Positions 42,076 through 51,549 of a stretch of DNA of 64,000 bases are shown here, in pieces. Made by a program: the position numbers and the translations under genes. Each line of letters begins with the position of its first letter. The stretch's first letter is position 1. Source of the DNA: Glaesserella australis (lineage in GTDB: Bacteria > Pseudomonadota > Gammaproteobacteria > Enterobacterales > Pasteurellaceae); the NCBI RefSeq assembly GCF_003260095.1, contig NZ_PTPX01000019.1:26576-90575 (forward strand), in the 5' to 3' direction. The notes beneath the pieces were generated by a model. It saw only the letters and a program-made list of their open reading frames with translations, was not told the origin of the DNA and did not search any database.

Positions 42076-43290
42076 ATGAAAAATAAAATTTTAGGCAGTG
42101 CCTTAATGATCGCAGGCACAACTATTGGCGCTGGTATGCTTGCGATGCCGTTAACTTCTGCTGGTATGGGGTTTGGCATGACATTGGTATTACTTGTCGG
42201 TCTTTGGTTATTATTAACTTATACTGGCTTGTTGTTTATGGAAGTGTATCAAACAGCAAAACAGCAAGATGTAGGTGTCGCGACATTGGCTGAACAGTAT
42301 TTTGGTATGACAGGGCGTGTATTAGCTACAGTCAGTTTATTGGTTTTACTCTATGCATTGCTTGCAGCTTACATTACAGGAGGCGGTTCTTTGGTGTCAG
42401 GATTGCTACCTGATGCAGAAGGGGATACCAATCTAAAAATTGGTATTCTGATTTTTACTATCGTTCTAGGAGCTTTTGTGGTCGTTGGTATTAAAGGCGT
42501 TGATGGTTTAACTCGATTACTTTTTATCGGAAAAATTATTGCCTTTGTCTTTGTGTTACTGATGATGCTTCCTAAAGCAAAATTAGAAAATTTGACGGCG
42601 GTTCCTTTAGATAATTTATTGGTTATTTCTGCCATACCGATTTTCTTTACTTCTTTCGGTTTCCACGTAATTATGGGAAGCATCAATAGCTATTTAGAAG
42701 CTGATATTCGTAAAATTCGTGTAGCGGTATTGATTGGTACTTTGATTCCACTTGGTGCTTATCTCTTGTGGCAATTAGCAACTCATGGTGTATTGAGCCA
42801 AAATGAGTTTGTCAGCTTATTAAGTCAAGATCCAACGTTAAACGGTTTAGTGAAAGCAACGAGCCAAATTACAGGTAGTTCAATTTTAGGTGAAATGGTA
42901 CGAATTTTCTCAGCCCTTGCGTTAATCACTTCCTTTCTAGGAGTCGCAATGGGGATCTTTGAAGGCGTAGGCGATTTATTAAAACGGGTAAATTTACCGA
43001 CAAATCGTTTCATCTTAACGCCATTAACCTTCATTCCACCACTTGCCTTTGCGTTATTCTATCCAAATGGCTTTATTGCGGCATTGGGGTATGCAGGTTT
43101 ACTCTTTGCGTTTTATGGATTAATTTTGCCAATTGGATTAGCATGGAAAGCACGTCAATTACATCCTAATTTGCCATATCGCGTAGCAGGAGGCAACGTT
43201 GGTTTAGTACTTGCCTTTATAATGGGGATTGTGATTATTGTGATTCCATTTTTGATGCAGAAAGGCATTTTGCCATCGGTTGCTGGTTGA
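42076..43290 (+). CDS. tyrP: Aromatic amino acid permease (TyrP family), copy 2
   Basis: A 404-residue paralogue of the upstream gene, colinear over its whole length (LMIAGTTIGAGMLAMPLTSAG start, WQLATHGVLSQ, ITGSSILGEMVRIFSALALI, LPYRVAGG). The open frame extends to 42046, but AGGAG precedes the ATG at 42076 and the start matches copy 1. The two copies probably differ in specificity (Tyr versus Trp), which cannot be read from the sequence. Confidence 0.92.
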   Translation: MKNKILGSALMIAGTTIGAGMLAMPLTSAGMGFGMTLVLLVGLWLLLTYTGLLFMEVYQTAKQQDVGVATLAEQYFGMTGRVLATVSLLVLLYALLAAYITGGGSLVSGLLPDAEGDTNLKIGILIFTIVLGAFVVVGIKGVDGLTRLLFIGKIIAFVFVLLMMLPKAKLENLTAVPLDNLLVISAIPIFFTSFGFHVIMGSINSYLEADIRKIRVAVLIGTLIPLGAYLLWQLATHGVLSQNEFVSLLSQDPTLNGLVKATSQITGSSILGEMVRIFSALALITSFLGVAMGIFEGVGDLLKRVNLPTNRFILTPLTFIPPLAFALFYPNGFIAALGYAGLLFAFYGLILPIGLAWKARQLHPNLPYRVAGGNVGLVLAFIMGIVIIVIPFLMQKGILPSVAG

Positions 43291-43425
43291 TCTTAGTTGA
43301 ATATTAGTTAAATCCGATCGTTATAAGCGGTCGGATTTTTTTATTTTTTTGCAAATAAGTTCAAACCTAAGAAAGAAGAGTGATAGAATGTAGCAACTAG
43401 AACAATTCGCTATAAAGGTTTCAAA

Positions 43426-43908
43426 ATGGAAAATAAAAAACTACCTAAAGCCCTTGATGCTATTGATTTAAAAATTTTGAATGAACTTCAACGTAATGGA
43501 AAAATTTCTAATATTGAGCTGTCTAAACGAGTGGGACTGTCACCAACGCCTTGTTTAGAGCGTGTGAAACGTTTGGAAAAACAAAATGTTATTATGGGTT
43601 ATCGTGCATTATTAAACCCTGAATTATTAGAAGCTCCTCTTTTGGTGATTGTTGAAATTACGTTGGTACGTGGTAAGCCAGATGTATTTGAAGAATTTAA
43701 TCGAGCGGTTCAACAATTAGATGAAATTCAAGAGTGTCATCTTGTTTCAGGGGATTTCGATTATTTATTAAAAACACGTGTAGCAGATATGGCTGCCTAC
43801 CGTAAACTCTTAGGAACAACCTTATTGCGTTTACCAGGGGTAAACGATACACGCACTTATGTGGTGATGGAAGAAGTCAAACAAACTAACTATTTACTTT
43901 TGAAATAA
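43426..43908 (+). CDS. lrp: Leucine-responsive regulatory protein
   Basis: Lrp (160 residues) has an N-terminal helix-turn-helix (DLKILNELQRNGKISNIELS, then KRVGLSPTPCLERV) and a C-terminal ligand-sensing domain (LVSGDFDYLLKTRV). It is a global regulator responding to leucine. The place directly before ftsK is the same as in E. coli and Haemophilus. AAGG precedes the ATG. Confidence 0.94.
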   Translation: MENKKLPKALDAIDLKILNELQRNGKISNIELSKRVGLSPTPCLERVKRLEKQNVIMGYRALLNPELLEAPLLVIVEITLVRGKPDVFEEFNRAVQQLDEIQECHLVSGDFDYLLKTRVADMAAYRKLLGTTLLRLPGVNDTRTYVVMEEVKQTNYLLLK

Positions 43909-43917
43909 GGAATTGCT

Positions 43918-46647
43918 GTGATTGAACGCTTAAAAGGCAAAGAAAATTTGGTGAAATTTGCCCTATTACTTTCCATCGCTTTTGGTGCATATTTAATTTT
44001 AGCCTGGGCAAGTTTTAGCCCGTTAGATAATGTTTGGAGTAGTGCTAGTTCTGTTACTCATACAACATTAAATAAAGCGGGAGCATTGGGCGCTTGGCTG
44101 ATTGATATTCTTTTTTCTATGTTTGGTAAAGTCGCTTTTGTTTTTCCATTCGGTTTAACATTCACTGCAGCTTACCTTTTGGTCATGAAACTTGCGGATA
44201 AGCTAGAGTGGCGACATATTGCACTTTGGTTGCTAAGTTTTACCGTATTATTGGTTGGGCTTGCTGGGATCGTGGGTATTGTATTGCCGAATTCTGCTTA
44301 TTATCTTTCAGGCGGTTTTATCGGCAGTATGCTTATGGATATGCTAGGCTCACAAATAGTTGTGTTATTTGTCTCGGTATTATTTACGGCAATCGGATTT
44401 TATTTTTGTTCAGGACAAATTATTTTACAGCTATTTAACCGCTTATATCATTGGATTTTAGAAGACAAAGTTGAGACTCAAGAAGAGAAAGAATCAGCAA
44501 CTCAGTCGAATGAAGAAGAGAATATCGAAGAGACAACATCAAATGAACAACAAGAGGGCAAACGCACTGATATTTCAATTTTTAATCGCCCTAATATTAC
44601 TGGACTGAAAACGGTATCTCAAATGGATTCCAATGAAGATACCGTTACGATCAATGAAGAGCAAATCAAAACAGTTAGTGAGGAAACAAAACTCACAGAT
44701 ACTTCGATGTTTAAGGTGGAAAATAATACGGTATTGCCGACTGTTCGTGTGCAAGATACGGTAGTTACGCCGACCATTTCTGCTCCCGTTGAGATTATTG
44801 AAGAAAATACTGAAATTGAGCTTGAAAAGCCTGTCATGCCAAGTATTAGGCTGAATCCTATAGAGCCTAGCTTAGATGTGTCACCAGGCATTCCTGTTAA
44901 GGAAAATCATCAAGCCATTGATACAGCAGAATTACACACTGTTCGTGTAGAGAGCATTAAACCAGAGGTTCAAGAGCCTAGTTTTGTGCAAAAAATGACG
45001 GGGAACCAACCGCTTGTCGATACTATTGAGCCAGAACAGACTTCACGACAAATTGTGATTGAACCTGTCGCAGAAAAAAATACAGAGTCAGAAAAAACTA
45101 CTCCTGCTTATCCTAAAGGGTATGGAGAGACATTGATTCATCCACTTTTACAAAAGAAAAAGCAAGTCGAAAAACCGACGACGCCTTTACCAACCTTAGA
45201 TCTATTAACAACAGGGAAGGCAGAAGAGCAGCAAATTACAGAGCAGGAAATTATTGAAACATCTGCTCGTATTGAACATGAACTTGCCAACTTTGGTGTA
45301 AAAGCGACGGTAGAAGATGTGTTGGTTGGTCCTGTGGTGACACGGTATGAAATTAAACCTGCTGCGGGGGTGAAAGCGGCGAAAATTACGAATTTGGCTT
45401 CAGATCTTGCTCGAGCGCTTATTTTTGAAGCTATTCGTATTACAGATGTCGTTCCAGGAAAACCTTTTATGGGGATTGAAACGCCGAATCGCCATCGTGA
45501 AACAGTTTGGTTGCGTGATGTGTTAGACAGTAACGTGTTCCGTGATAGTAAAGCGACACTTCCAATGGCTTTGGGTAAAGATATTAGTGGTAAGCCAGTT
45601 GTCGTCGATATGGCAAAAATGCCACATTTATTAGTTGCAGGTCAAACAGGCGGCGGTAAATCAGTGGGTGTAAATACAATGATTTTAAGCTTGCTCTTTA
45701 AGCTTACTCCTGATCAAGTTCGCTTTATTATGATCGATCCAAAGGTGGTTGAATTATCTATTTATAACGATATTCCGCATTTGCTTACCCCTGTGGTGAC
45801 TGACATGAAAAAAGCAGAAAATGCGTTGCGTTGGGCGGTTGAAGAGATGGAGCGCCGCTATTTGCTTGTCAGTAGCTTAAATGTACGTAATATTGAAGGG
45901 TTTAATGCGAAGATTGATCAAGCGGCAGAAATGAATTTACCTATTCCAAATCCATTATGGAGACCGGGAGATTCGATGGATGCATTACCGCCGCCACTTG
46001 AAAAATTAACCTATATTGTGTTGATCGTCGATGAATTTGCCGATTTAATGATGTCTGCGGGTAAACAGGTTGAAGATCATATTATGCGTATTGCCCAAAA
46101 AGCACGCGCGGTGGGGATTCACTTGATTCTTGCCACACAGCGACCATCTACCGATGTGATTACAGGGGTGATTAAAGCGAATATTCCAAGCCGAATTGCC
46201 TTTACGGTAGCAAGTCAGATTGACTCTCGTACTATTTTAGATAAAGGAGGTGCAGAATCCCTATTAGGTCGAGGAGATATGCTTTATTCGGGAGCTGGAA
46301 GCCCTGATATTATTCGTGTTCACGGCGCATTTATGACCGATGATGATGTTCAACGTGTGGCGGACAATTGGCGGGCAAGAGGAAAACCAGACTATATTGA
46401 CAGTATTGTGGCATCCGCTGATGAAGAAAACAGTGAAGGCTATGAGCGTAGTGGGGGCGATTTAGATCCACTGTTTGATGAAATTGCACAGTTTATGATT
46501 GATGGAGGACCAACATCTATCAGTGGGGTTCAACGTCGTTTTTCACTTGGGTTTAATCGTGCCGCTCGGATTATCGATCAACTAGAAGAGCAGGGCATTC
46601 TCTCTGCAGCGGATAGCCGTGGTAAAAGAGAAGTCCTTGCAAGATAG
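43918..46647 (+). CDS. ftsK: DNA translocase FtsK
   Basis: FtsK (909 residues) moves chromosome ends to the XerCD/dif site at the division septum. There are four N-terminal membrane helices (to about residue 175), a long low-complexity acidic linker (about 185-440), the motor domain with Walker A GQTGGGKSVG (about 577-586) and Walker B VLIVDEFADLMM, and a gamma domain (ISGVQRRFSLGFNRAARIID, about 865-885) that reads KOPS. The linker is shorter than in E. coli. The start is a GTG with AAGGA. Confidence 0.96.
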   Translation: MIERLKGKENLVKFALLLSIAFGAYLILAWASFSPLDNVWSSASSVTHTTLNKAGALGAWLIDILFSMFGKVAFVFPFGLTFTAAYLLVMKLADKLEWRHIALWLLSFTVLLVGLAGIVGIVLPNSAYYLSGGFIGSMLMDMLGSQIVVLFVSVLFTAIGFYFCSGQIILQLFNRLYHWILEDKVETQEEKESATQSNEEENIEETTSNEQQEGKRTDISIFNRPNITGLKTVSQMDSNEDTVTINEEQIKTVSEETKLTDTSMFKVENNTVLPTVRVQDTVVTPTISAPVEIIEENTEIELEKPVMPSIRLNPIEPSLDVSPGIPVKENHQAIDTAELHTVRVESIKPEVQEPSFVQKMTGNQPLVDTIEPEQTSRQIVIEPVAEKNTESEKTTPAYPKGYGETLIHPLLQKKKQVEKPTTPLPTLDLLTTGKAEEQQITEQEIIETSARIEHELANFGVKATVEDVLVGPVVTRYEIKPAAGVKAAKITNLASDLARALIFEAIRITDVVPGKPFMGIETPNRHRETVWLRDVLDSNVFRDSKATLPMALGKDISGKPVVVDMAKMPHLLVAGQTGGGKSVGVNTMILSLLFKLTPDQVRFIMIDPKVVELSIYNDIPHLLTPVVTDMKKAENALRWAVEEMERRYLLVSSLNVRNIEGFNAKIDQAAEMNLPIPNPLWRPGDSMDALPPPLEKLTYIVLIVDEFADLMMSAGKQVEDHIMRIAQKARAVGIHLILATQRPSTDVITGVIKANIPSRIAFTVASQIDSRTILDKGGAESLLGRGDMLYSGAGSPDIIRVHGAFMTDDDVQRVADNWRARGKPDYIDSIVASADEENSEGYERSGGDLDPLFDEIAQFMIDGGPTSISGVQRRFSLGFNRAARIIDQLEEQGILSAADSRGKREVLAR

Positions 46648-46697
46648 TACAAGCGGGTAGATTAGTTTTAAAATTTGCAAATATTAAAGAGGATATT

Positions 46698-47558
46698 ATG
46701 CGTTTAGATAATGAGAGAGAAAGTAGTAATGTCGAAGATCGCCGTGGGCAGTCTAGCTATGGTTCAGGTCGCCGAGTTTCTGTAGGAAGAGGCAAAGGCG
46801 GTATTCTAGGTTTTATTATTTTATTAGTCGGGGCTTATTACGGGGTTGATTTATCGGGAATTATTAGTTTAGGTGACGATAGTTATCAGCAACAAACCCA
46901 AAGCACAACTATTTCAAGCCAAGAAGAAGCGGAATTGAATACCTTATCACGCAAAGTGTTATATACCACCGAGCGTGTTTGGGGCGACTATTTTCGCCAA
47001 AATGGGATGACTTATCGTGAGCCAACCTTAGTACTTTACCGTGGTGCAACATCAACTGCGTGTGGAACAGGTCAGTCTGTGATGGGACCATTTTATTGCC
47101 CTGCAGATGAGAAGATTTACCTTGATCTCTCTTTCTATGACGACATGAAAACCAAATTAAGAGCGGCAGGTGATTTTGCTTTTGCTTATGTTATTGCCCA
47201 TGAAGTTGGACACCACGTACAAAATAAACTCGGTATTACTCGTCAAACTCAACAATTACAGCGTAGTGCGCGTAGTCAAAAAGAAGCAAATCAAGTTTCA
47301 GTCAACGTTGAGTTACAAGCAGATTGCTTTGCTGGTGTTTGGGGATATCAAATCCAAAAAGAAGGAAAGCTTGATGCAGGTGATATTGAAGAAGCATTTT
47401 TAGCCGCAGAAGCCGTTGGAGATGACCGCTTGCAACAACAGAGCCAAGGTAGAGTAATTCCAGATAGTTTCACTCATGGCTCATCAGCACAGCGTTTAGC
47501 GTGGTTTAGAAAAGGATTACAAACAGGTAATCCAAATGTATGTAATACCTTTAATTAG
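46698..47558 (+). CDS. ypfJ: Neutral zinc metallopeptidase YpfJ
   Basis: The 286-residue protein has an N-terminal membrane anchor (about residues 34-51) and a zincin-type domain with HEVGHHVQ (about residues 168-175) and downstream ELQADCFAGVWGY supplying the third ligand. This is the YpfJ/KPN_02809 family of unknown physiological role, probably periplasmic. AGAGGA precedes the ATG. A hairpin-forming inverted repeat TTTGCAC/GTGCAAA follows at 47574-47605. Confidence 0.92.
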   Translation: MRLDNERESSNVEDRRGQSSYGSGRRVSVGRGKGGILGFIILLVGAYYGVDLSGIISLGDDSYQQQTQSTTISSQEEAELNTLSRKVLYTTERVWGDYFRQNGMTYREPTLVLYRGATSTACGTGQSVMGPFYCPADEKIYLDLSFYDDMKTKLRAAGDFAFAYVIAHEVGHHVQNKLGITRQTQQLQRSARSQKEANQVSVNVELQADCFAGVWGYQIQKEGKLDAGDIEEAFLAAEAVGDDRLQQQSQGRVIPDSFTHGSSAQRLAWFRKGLQTGNPNVCNTFN

Positions 47559-47610
47559 TTTATAAATTATGCGTTTGCACTTTTGTACTATTAATGTAGT
47601 GCAAAGGCGT

Positions 47611-47639
47611 TTGACAATTTCATCGCATTCTTTTAATTT
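47611..47639 (+). promoter_or_regulatory. Candidate aroG promoter
   Basis: TTGACA (47611-47616) and TAATTT (47634-47639), 17 bases apart, upstream of aroG. An inverted repeat (TTTGCAC/GTGCAAA, 47574-47605) ends just before the -35 and could be the ypfJ terminator or an operator. Confidence 0.45.
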
Positions 47640-47674
47640 AAGCTTAATTTTCAGAATAACCAAAGGACTATAAA

Positions 47675-48763
47675 ATGAGTAGTAAACACAGCATGATGTA
47701 TAAAAATGATGACGTACGTATCAATAAAATTGAAGAGCTTCTTCCACCTGTTGCACTTTTAGAGCGTTTTCCAGCTAGCGATATTGCAGCGGAAACTGTT
47801 GCTAAAACACGTAGTGCGGTTCATCGTATTTTACATGGTGCAGATGATCGTTTATTGGTGGTAATTGGTCCTTGTTCGATTCATGATCCGAAAGCCGCCC
47901 TTGAATATGCGAAGAAAATTCAAGAAATGCGTGCAAACCCTAAAATTAATCAAAATTTAGAAGTTATCATGCGTGTGTATTTTGAAAAACCACGTACAAC
48001 AGTCGGCTGGAAAGGATTAATTAACGATCCATATTTAAATGAAACCTTTGCATTAAATGATGGATTACGTATCGCTCGTAAAGTGTTATCTGATATTAAT
48101 GACTTAACTGTGCCAGCGGCGGGCGAATTTTTAGATATGATTACCCCACAATATATGGCTGATTTTATGAGTTGGGGTGCAATCGGTGCAAGAACCACAG
48201 AATCGCAAGTTCACCGTGAGCTAGCCTCAGGTTTATCTTGTGCTGTCGGCTTTAAAAATGCAACCAATGGTGGCGTAAAAATCGCACTAGATGCGATTGG
48301 GGCAGCTGAAGCACCGCACCACTTCTTGTCGGTCACTAAATTTGGTCACTCAGCGATTGTTTCAACAGCGGGTAATCCAGACTGTCATATCATTTTACGT
48401 GGTGGCGATAATGGTACTAACTATGACGCAGAATCGGTGGCGAAAGTCTGTGCTGATATTGAAAAATCAGGTCGCCGTCCGCATGTGATGGTCGATTTTA
48501 GCCATGCAAATAGCCAAAAACAGTTTAAACGTCAGTTAGATGTTTGTAACTCGGTGGCAGAACAGATTGCATCTGGTTCGAATTTTATTTCAGGTGTGAT
48601 GATTGAGAGCCATTTAGTTGAAGGTCGTCAAGATCTCGTCGAAGGCAAAGAATTAACTTATGGGCAGAGTATTACCGACGGTTGCATTGGTTGGGAAGAT
48701 AGCGAAAAAGTTTTATTCCAACTTGCAGATGCAGTGGAACAGCGCCGTAAGGTGAATGGATAA
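47675..48763 (+). CDS. aroG: 3-deoxy-7-phosphoheptulonate (DAHP) synthase
   Basis: The 362-residue type I DAHP synthase condenses PEP and erythrose 4-phosphate, the entry to aromatic amino acid synthesis. VVIGPCSIHDPKAALEYA, VYFEKPRTTVGWKGLINDP, SWGAIGARTTESQVHREL and DFSHANSQKQFKRQ are standard. It is closest to the AroG (Phe-regulated) type. AAAGGA lies at the right distance from the ATG at 47675; a second ATG six codons in is an alternative start. Confidence 0.95.
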   Translation: MSSKHSMMYKNDDVRINKIEELLPPVALLERFPASDIAAETVAKTRSAVHRILHGADDRLLVVIGPCSIHDPKAALEYAKKIQEMRANPKINQNLEVIMRVYFEKPRTTVGWKGLINDPYLNETFALNDGLRIARKVLSDINDLTVPAAGEFLDMITPQYMADFMSWGAIGARTTESQVHRELASGLSCAVGFKNATNGGVKIALDAIGAAEAPHHFLSVTKFGHSAIVSTAGNPDCHIILRGGDNGTNYDAESVAKVCADIEKSGRRPHVMVDFSHANSQKQFKRQLDVCNSVAEQIASGSNFISGVMIESHLVEGRQDLVEGKELTYGQSITDGCIGWEDSEKVLFQLADAVEQRRKVNG

Positions 48764-48817
48764 TTAAGGCAAAATGGTGGATAATAGTGATATTATCCAC
48801 TATTATTTTTTTAGTTT

Positions 48818-49513
48818 ATGAATAAAACAATTTTAGCATTAGATACAGCCACTGAGGCTTGCTCGGTGGCTTTATTTCATCAAGGTAATGTCACTTTTCT
48901 TGATGAATTAAGTCCGAGAACGCATACGCAACGTATTTTGCCGATGGTAGATGAATTATTATCACAAGCGGGTATGTCTATTAGAGATGTTGATGTATTA
49001 GCCTTTGGGCGAGGACCTGGTAGTTTCACGGGCGTTCGTGTTGGTGTAGGTATTGCACAAGGATTAGCGTTGGGTGCAGAGTTACCCGTTGTTCCCGTCT
49101 CAAACCTATTAGCTATGGCAGAGAATGCGTATCAGCAACTTGGTGCAGATAATGTGATTGCTTTGATTGATGCACGAATGAATGAAGTCTATTTTGCGCA
49201 ATTTAAACGTCAAAATGAACAATGGCAAGAGATTGTTGCAGAACAAGTTTGTTCTCCTGAAAAAGCGATAGAGCAATTCCAGATTGAACAAGATGTTTGG
49301 GTTGTAGGGACAGGCTGGGCGGCTTATGCTCAATTTGAACAAGCAAATTTAGCCGTGAAAATCAGTGAAATTACCTTGCCTTCAGCGCAATATATGTTGC
49401 CTTTTGCCATACAAGCGATTGAACAAGATCAACTAGAATCCGCTCTAGAGATAGAGCCTGTTTACCTTCGTAATGAAGTCACTTGGCAGAAATTACCACA
49501 TAAACAGAAGTAA
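48818..49513 (+). CDS. tsaB: tRNA threonylcarbamoyladenosine biosynthesis protein TsaB
   Basis: TsaB (231 residues, YeaZ) is the scaffold partner of TsaD in making t6A at position 37 of ANN-decoding tRNAs. The ASKHA N-terminus LALDTATEACSVALF and the GRGPGSFTGVRVGVGIAQGLA segment are typical. The SD is weak. A palindromic terminator follows. Confidence 0.95.
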   Translation: MNKTILALDTATEACSVALFHQGNVTFLDELSPRTHTQRILPMVDELLSQAGMSIRDVDVLAFGRGPGSFTGVRVGVGIAQGLALGAELPVVPVSNLLAMAENAYQQLGADNVIALIDARMNEVYFAQFKRQNEQWQEIVAEQVCSPEKAIEQFQIEQDVWVVGTGWAAYAQFEQANLAVKISEITLPSAQYMLPFAIQAIEQDQLESALEIEPVYLRNEVTWQKLPHKQK

Positions 49514-49515
49514 AA

Positions 49516-49537
49516 AAGCGGGCAAATTTGCCCGCTT
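49516..49537. terminator. Bidirectional terminator between tsaB and tsf
   Basis: AAGCGGGCAAA/TTTGCCCGCTT is a perfect 22-base palindrome. T runs follow on the - strand (TTTTTTAC), so it chiefly serves the tsf-rpsB operon. Confidence 0.85.
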
Positions 49538-49559
49538 GTTGTATCTTTAAGATAAGAAA

Positions 49560-50411
49560 TTAAGCGTTACCGCCAGTGATTTTCGCTACTTCTGCTGCGA
49601 AATCTTCAGCCACTTTCTCAATACCTTCACCCACTTCTAAACGAATGAAGTTAGATACAGAAGTGTTTACTGATTTTAAGTAAGCGCCTACAGATTGTGA
49701 TGGATCCATAACGAATGGTTGACCTGTTAATGATACTTCACCTGTGAATTTCGCCATACGACCTTCAACCATTTTCTCTGCGATTTCTTTTGGTTTACCA
49801 GAGTTCATTGCGATTTCGATTTGGATTTCGCGCTCTTTTGCAACCACTTCTGCAGATACATCTTCTGGATTTACGAATTCAGGTTTAGATGCTGCAACGT
49901 GCATTGCTACTTTTTTGAGTTCATCTTCAGAACCTTGACCTGCCACTAATACACCGATTTTTGCACCGTGTAAGTATTGAGCAATCACTTCGCCTTCTAA
50001 GTATTGAACACGACGGATGTTCATGTTCTCACCGATTTTAGCGACTAAAGCAACACGTTTTTCTTCAAATTGCGCTGCTAATGCTTCGATAGAGATACCT
50101 TTGTTTGCAGCAGCATAGTCTGCTACTTCGTTTGCTAAACCTAAGAAACCTGCATCTTTTGCAACGAAGTCAGTTTGGCAGTTCATTTCAACTAATACGC
50201 CAAAACCGTTTGCGATACGAGCTAAGATAACGCCTTCTGCTGCGATGTTACCTGCTTTTTTAGCTGCTTTTGCTTGACCAGATTTACGCATGTTGTCGAT
50301 TGCTAATTCGATATCACCATTTGCTTCAACTAACGCTTTTTTACATTCCATCATACCTGCGCCAGTACGCTCACGAAGCTCTTTTACGAGTGCTGCTGTA
50401 ATTTCAGCCAT
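49560..50411 (-). CDS. tsf: Elongation factor Ts
   Basis: EF-Ts (283 residues) recycles EF-Tu. [20 protein letters not shown] and [15 protein letters not shown] are the two family signatures. It follows rpsB in the usual operon. AGAGGAA precedes the start. Confidence 0.97.
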   Translation of the reverse strand: MAEITAALVKELRERTGAGMMECKKALVEANGDIELAIDNMRKSGQAKAAKKAGNIAAEGVILARIANGFGVLVEMNCQTDFVAKDAGFLGLANEVADYAAANKGISIEALAAQFEEKRVALVAKIGENMNIRRVQYLEGEVIAQYLHGAKIGVLVAGQGSEDELKKVAMHVAASKPEFVNPEDVSAEVVAKEREIQIEIAMNSGKPKEIAEKMVEGRMAKFTGEVSLTGQPFVMDPSQSVGAYLKSVNTSVSNFIRLEVGEGIEKVAEDFAAEVAKITGGNA

Positions 50412-50443
50412 TTTTATTTCCTCTTTATGTAGATATATAAGAA

Positions 50444-50469
50444 AAGCAGGGACGTTAATGCCCCTGCTT
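50444..50469. terminator. rpsB-tsf intergenic hairpin
   Basis: AAGCAGGG and CCCTGCTT form an 8-bp stem in the rpsB-tsf gap. On the - strand it is followed by TTTTCTTAT. A partial terminator here would lower tsf relative to rpsB, as in other enterics. Confidence 0.65.
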
Positions 50470-50509
50470 CACAATGTTGAATGTGTTTTAAGGGCTTGCC
50501 TTAAGACGA

Positions 50510-51232
50510 TTACTCAGCTGCTTCTTCTGCAACGAATTCTGCTGTAGCTTCTTGACCACGACCTTCTTTGATTGCTGCAACCGCTGCATCTAAGTAAAGT
50601 TGGATCGCACGAGCTGCGTCATCGTTACCAGGGATAATGTAGTTTACACCAGCTGGGCTTGCGTTAGTATCAACGATAGCAAATACAGGAATACCTAAGT
50701 TGTTTGCTTCTTTGATTGCGATATGTTCGTAGTCTGCACCGATAACAAAAATTGCATCTGGAAGACCAGCCATATCTTTAATACCGCCTAAGCTTAACTC
50801 TAATTTCTCTAATTCACGAGTACGCATTAATGCTTCTTTTTTCGTGATTTTATCGAAAGTACCATCTTGAGTTTGCGCTTCTAAATCTTTTAAGCGTTTG
50901 ATTGATTGACGAACTGTTTTCCAGTTAGTCAACATACCACCTAACCAACGGTGGTTTACATAGAATTGTTGGCTTTCTACTGCTGCTGCTTTTACTGCAT
51001 CAGACGCTGCACGTTTTGTACCAACGAAAAGAATTTTACCGTTGTTGCTTGCAATGCGAGTTAACTCTGCTAATGCATCGTTGAATAATGGTAATGTTTT
51101 CTCTAAGTTGATGATGTGAACACCGTTACGAGCACCGAAGATGAAAGGTTTCATTTGTGGGTTCCAGTAACGAGTTTGGTGACCGAAGTGAACGCCTGCG
51201 TTAAGCATATCGCGCATAGATACTTGTGCCAT
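50510..51232 (-). CDS. rpsB: 30S ribosomal protein S2
   Basis: S2 (240 residues). [20 protein letters not shown] and [20 protein letters not shown] are diagnostic. The frame reaches back to 51289, but AAGGAAA and the conserved MAQVSM put the start at 51232. It is the first gene of rpsB-tsf. Confidence 0.97.
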   Translation of the reverse strand: MAQVSMRDMLNAGVHFGHQTRYWNPQMKPFIFGARNGVHIINLEKTLPLFNDALAELTRIASNNGKILFVGTKRAASDAVKAAAVESQQFYVNHRWLGGMLTNWKTVRQSIKRLKDLEAQTQDGTFDKITKKEALMRTRELEKLELSLGGIKDMAGLPDAIFVIGADYEHIAIKEANNLGIPVFAIVDTNASPAGVNYIIPGNDDAARAIQLYLDAAVAAIKEGRGQEATAEFVAEEAAE

Positions 51233-51345
51233 AAGAATAGTTTCCTTTTGTGTTGTTTCTGCAATTGCAGAAGGGTTTTGCCTCCACATATCCTAAGTCA
51301 CCGACCGTTTTTCTGAAAAGATAAAACAGCACCCCGATGTTTAGT
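51233..51345 (-). promoter_or_regulatory. Probable S2 autoregulatory leader of rpsB
   Basis: The 110 bases before rpsB contain GC-rich paired segments (such as the GGGTGCTGTTTT region and GGTCGGTGACTTAGGATATG, then GTGGAGGC) unlike the AT-rich promoter further out. In gamma-proteobacteria the rpsB leader folds into a conserved structure bound by S2. The match is by position and general look only. Confidence 0.45.
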
Positions 51346-51469
51346 GTGTGATATGTGTGTGATTTAGTGTAAATAAAAAAATAAATGTTTTTTGTTACTT
51401 AAATTTATAAGTGCAAAAAAAGGTCGGATTTTACAGGAATTTCGTCGATAAGGCTAGTGATTTTTCAAT

Positions 51470-51478
51470 ACAAGCGGT
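51470..51478 (+). repeat. Uptake signal sequence core
   Basis: An exact ACAAGCGGT with TTTTTTGCAAATT about 20 bases downstream, in the gap between glmU and rpsB. Confidence 0.8.
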
Positions 51479-51516
51479 GAGTTTTGGCGGATTTTTTGCA
51501 AATTAACAAGTGAGAT

Positions 51517-51544
51517 GTAGGGTAGGCACCCTTGCCCACCCTAC
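51517..51544. repeat. Dispersed GTAGGGT-type repeat (copy 3), likely glmU terminator
   Basis: GTAGGGT (51517-51523) and ACCCTAC (51538-51544) form a stem just after the glmU stop on the - strand. Related to copies at 29543 and 40442. Confidence 0.6.
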
Positions 51545-51549
51545 AAATG

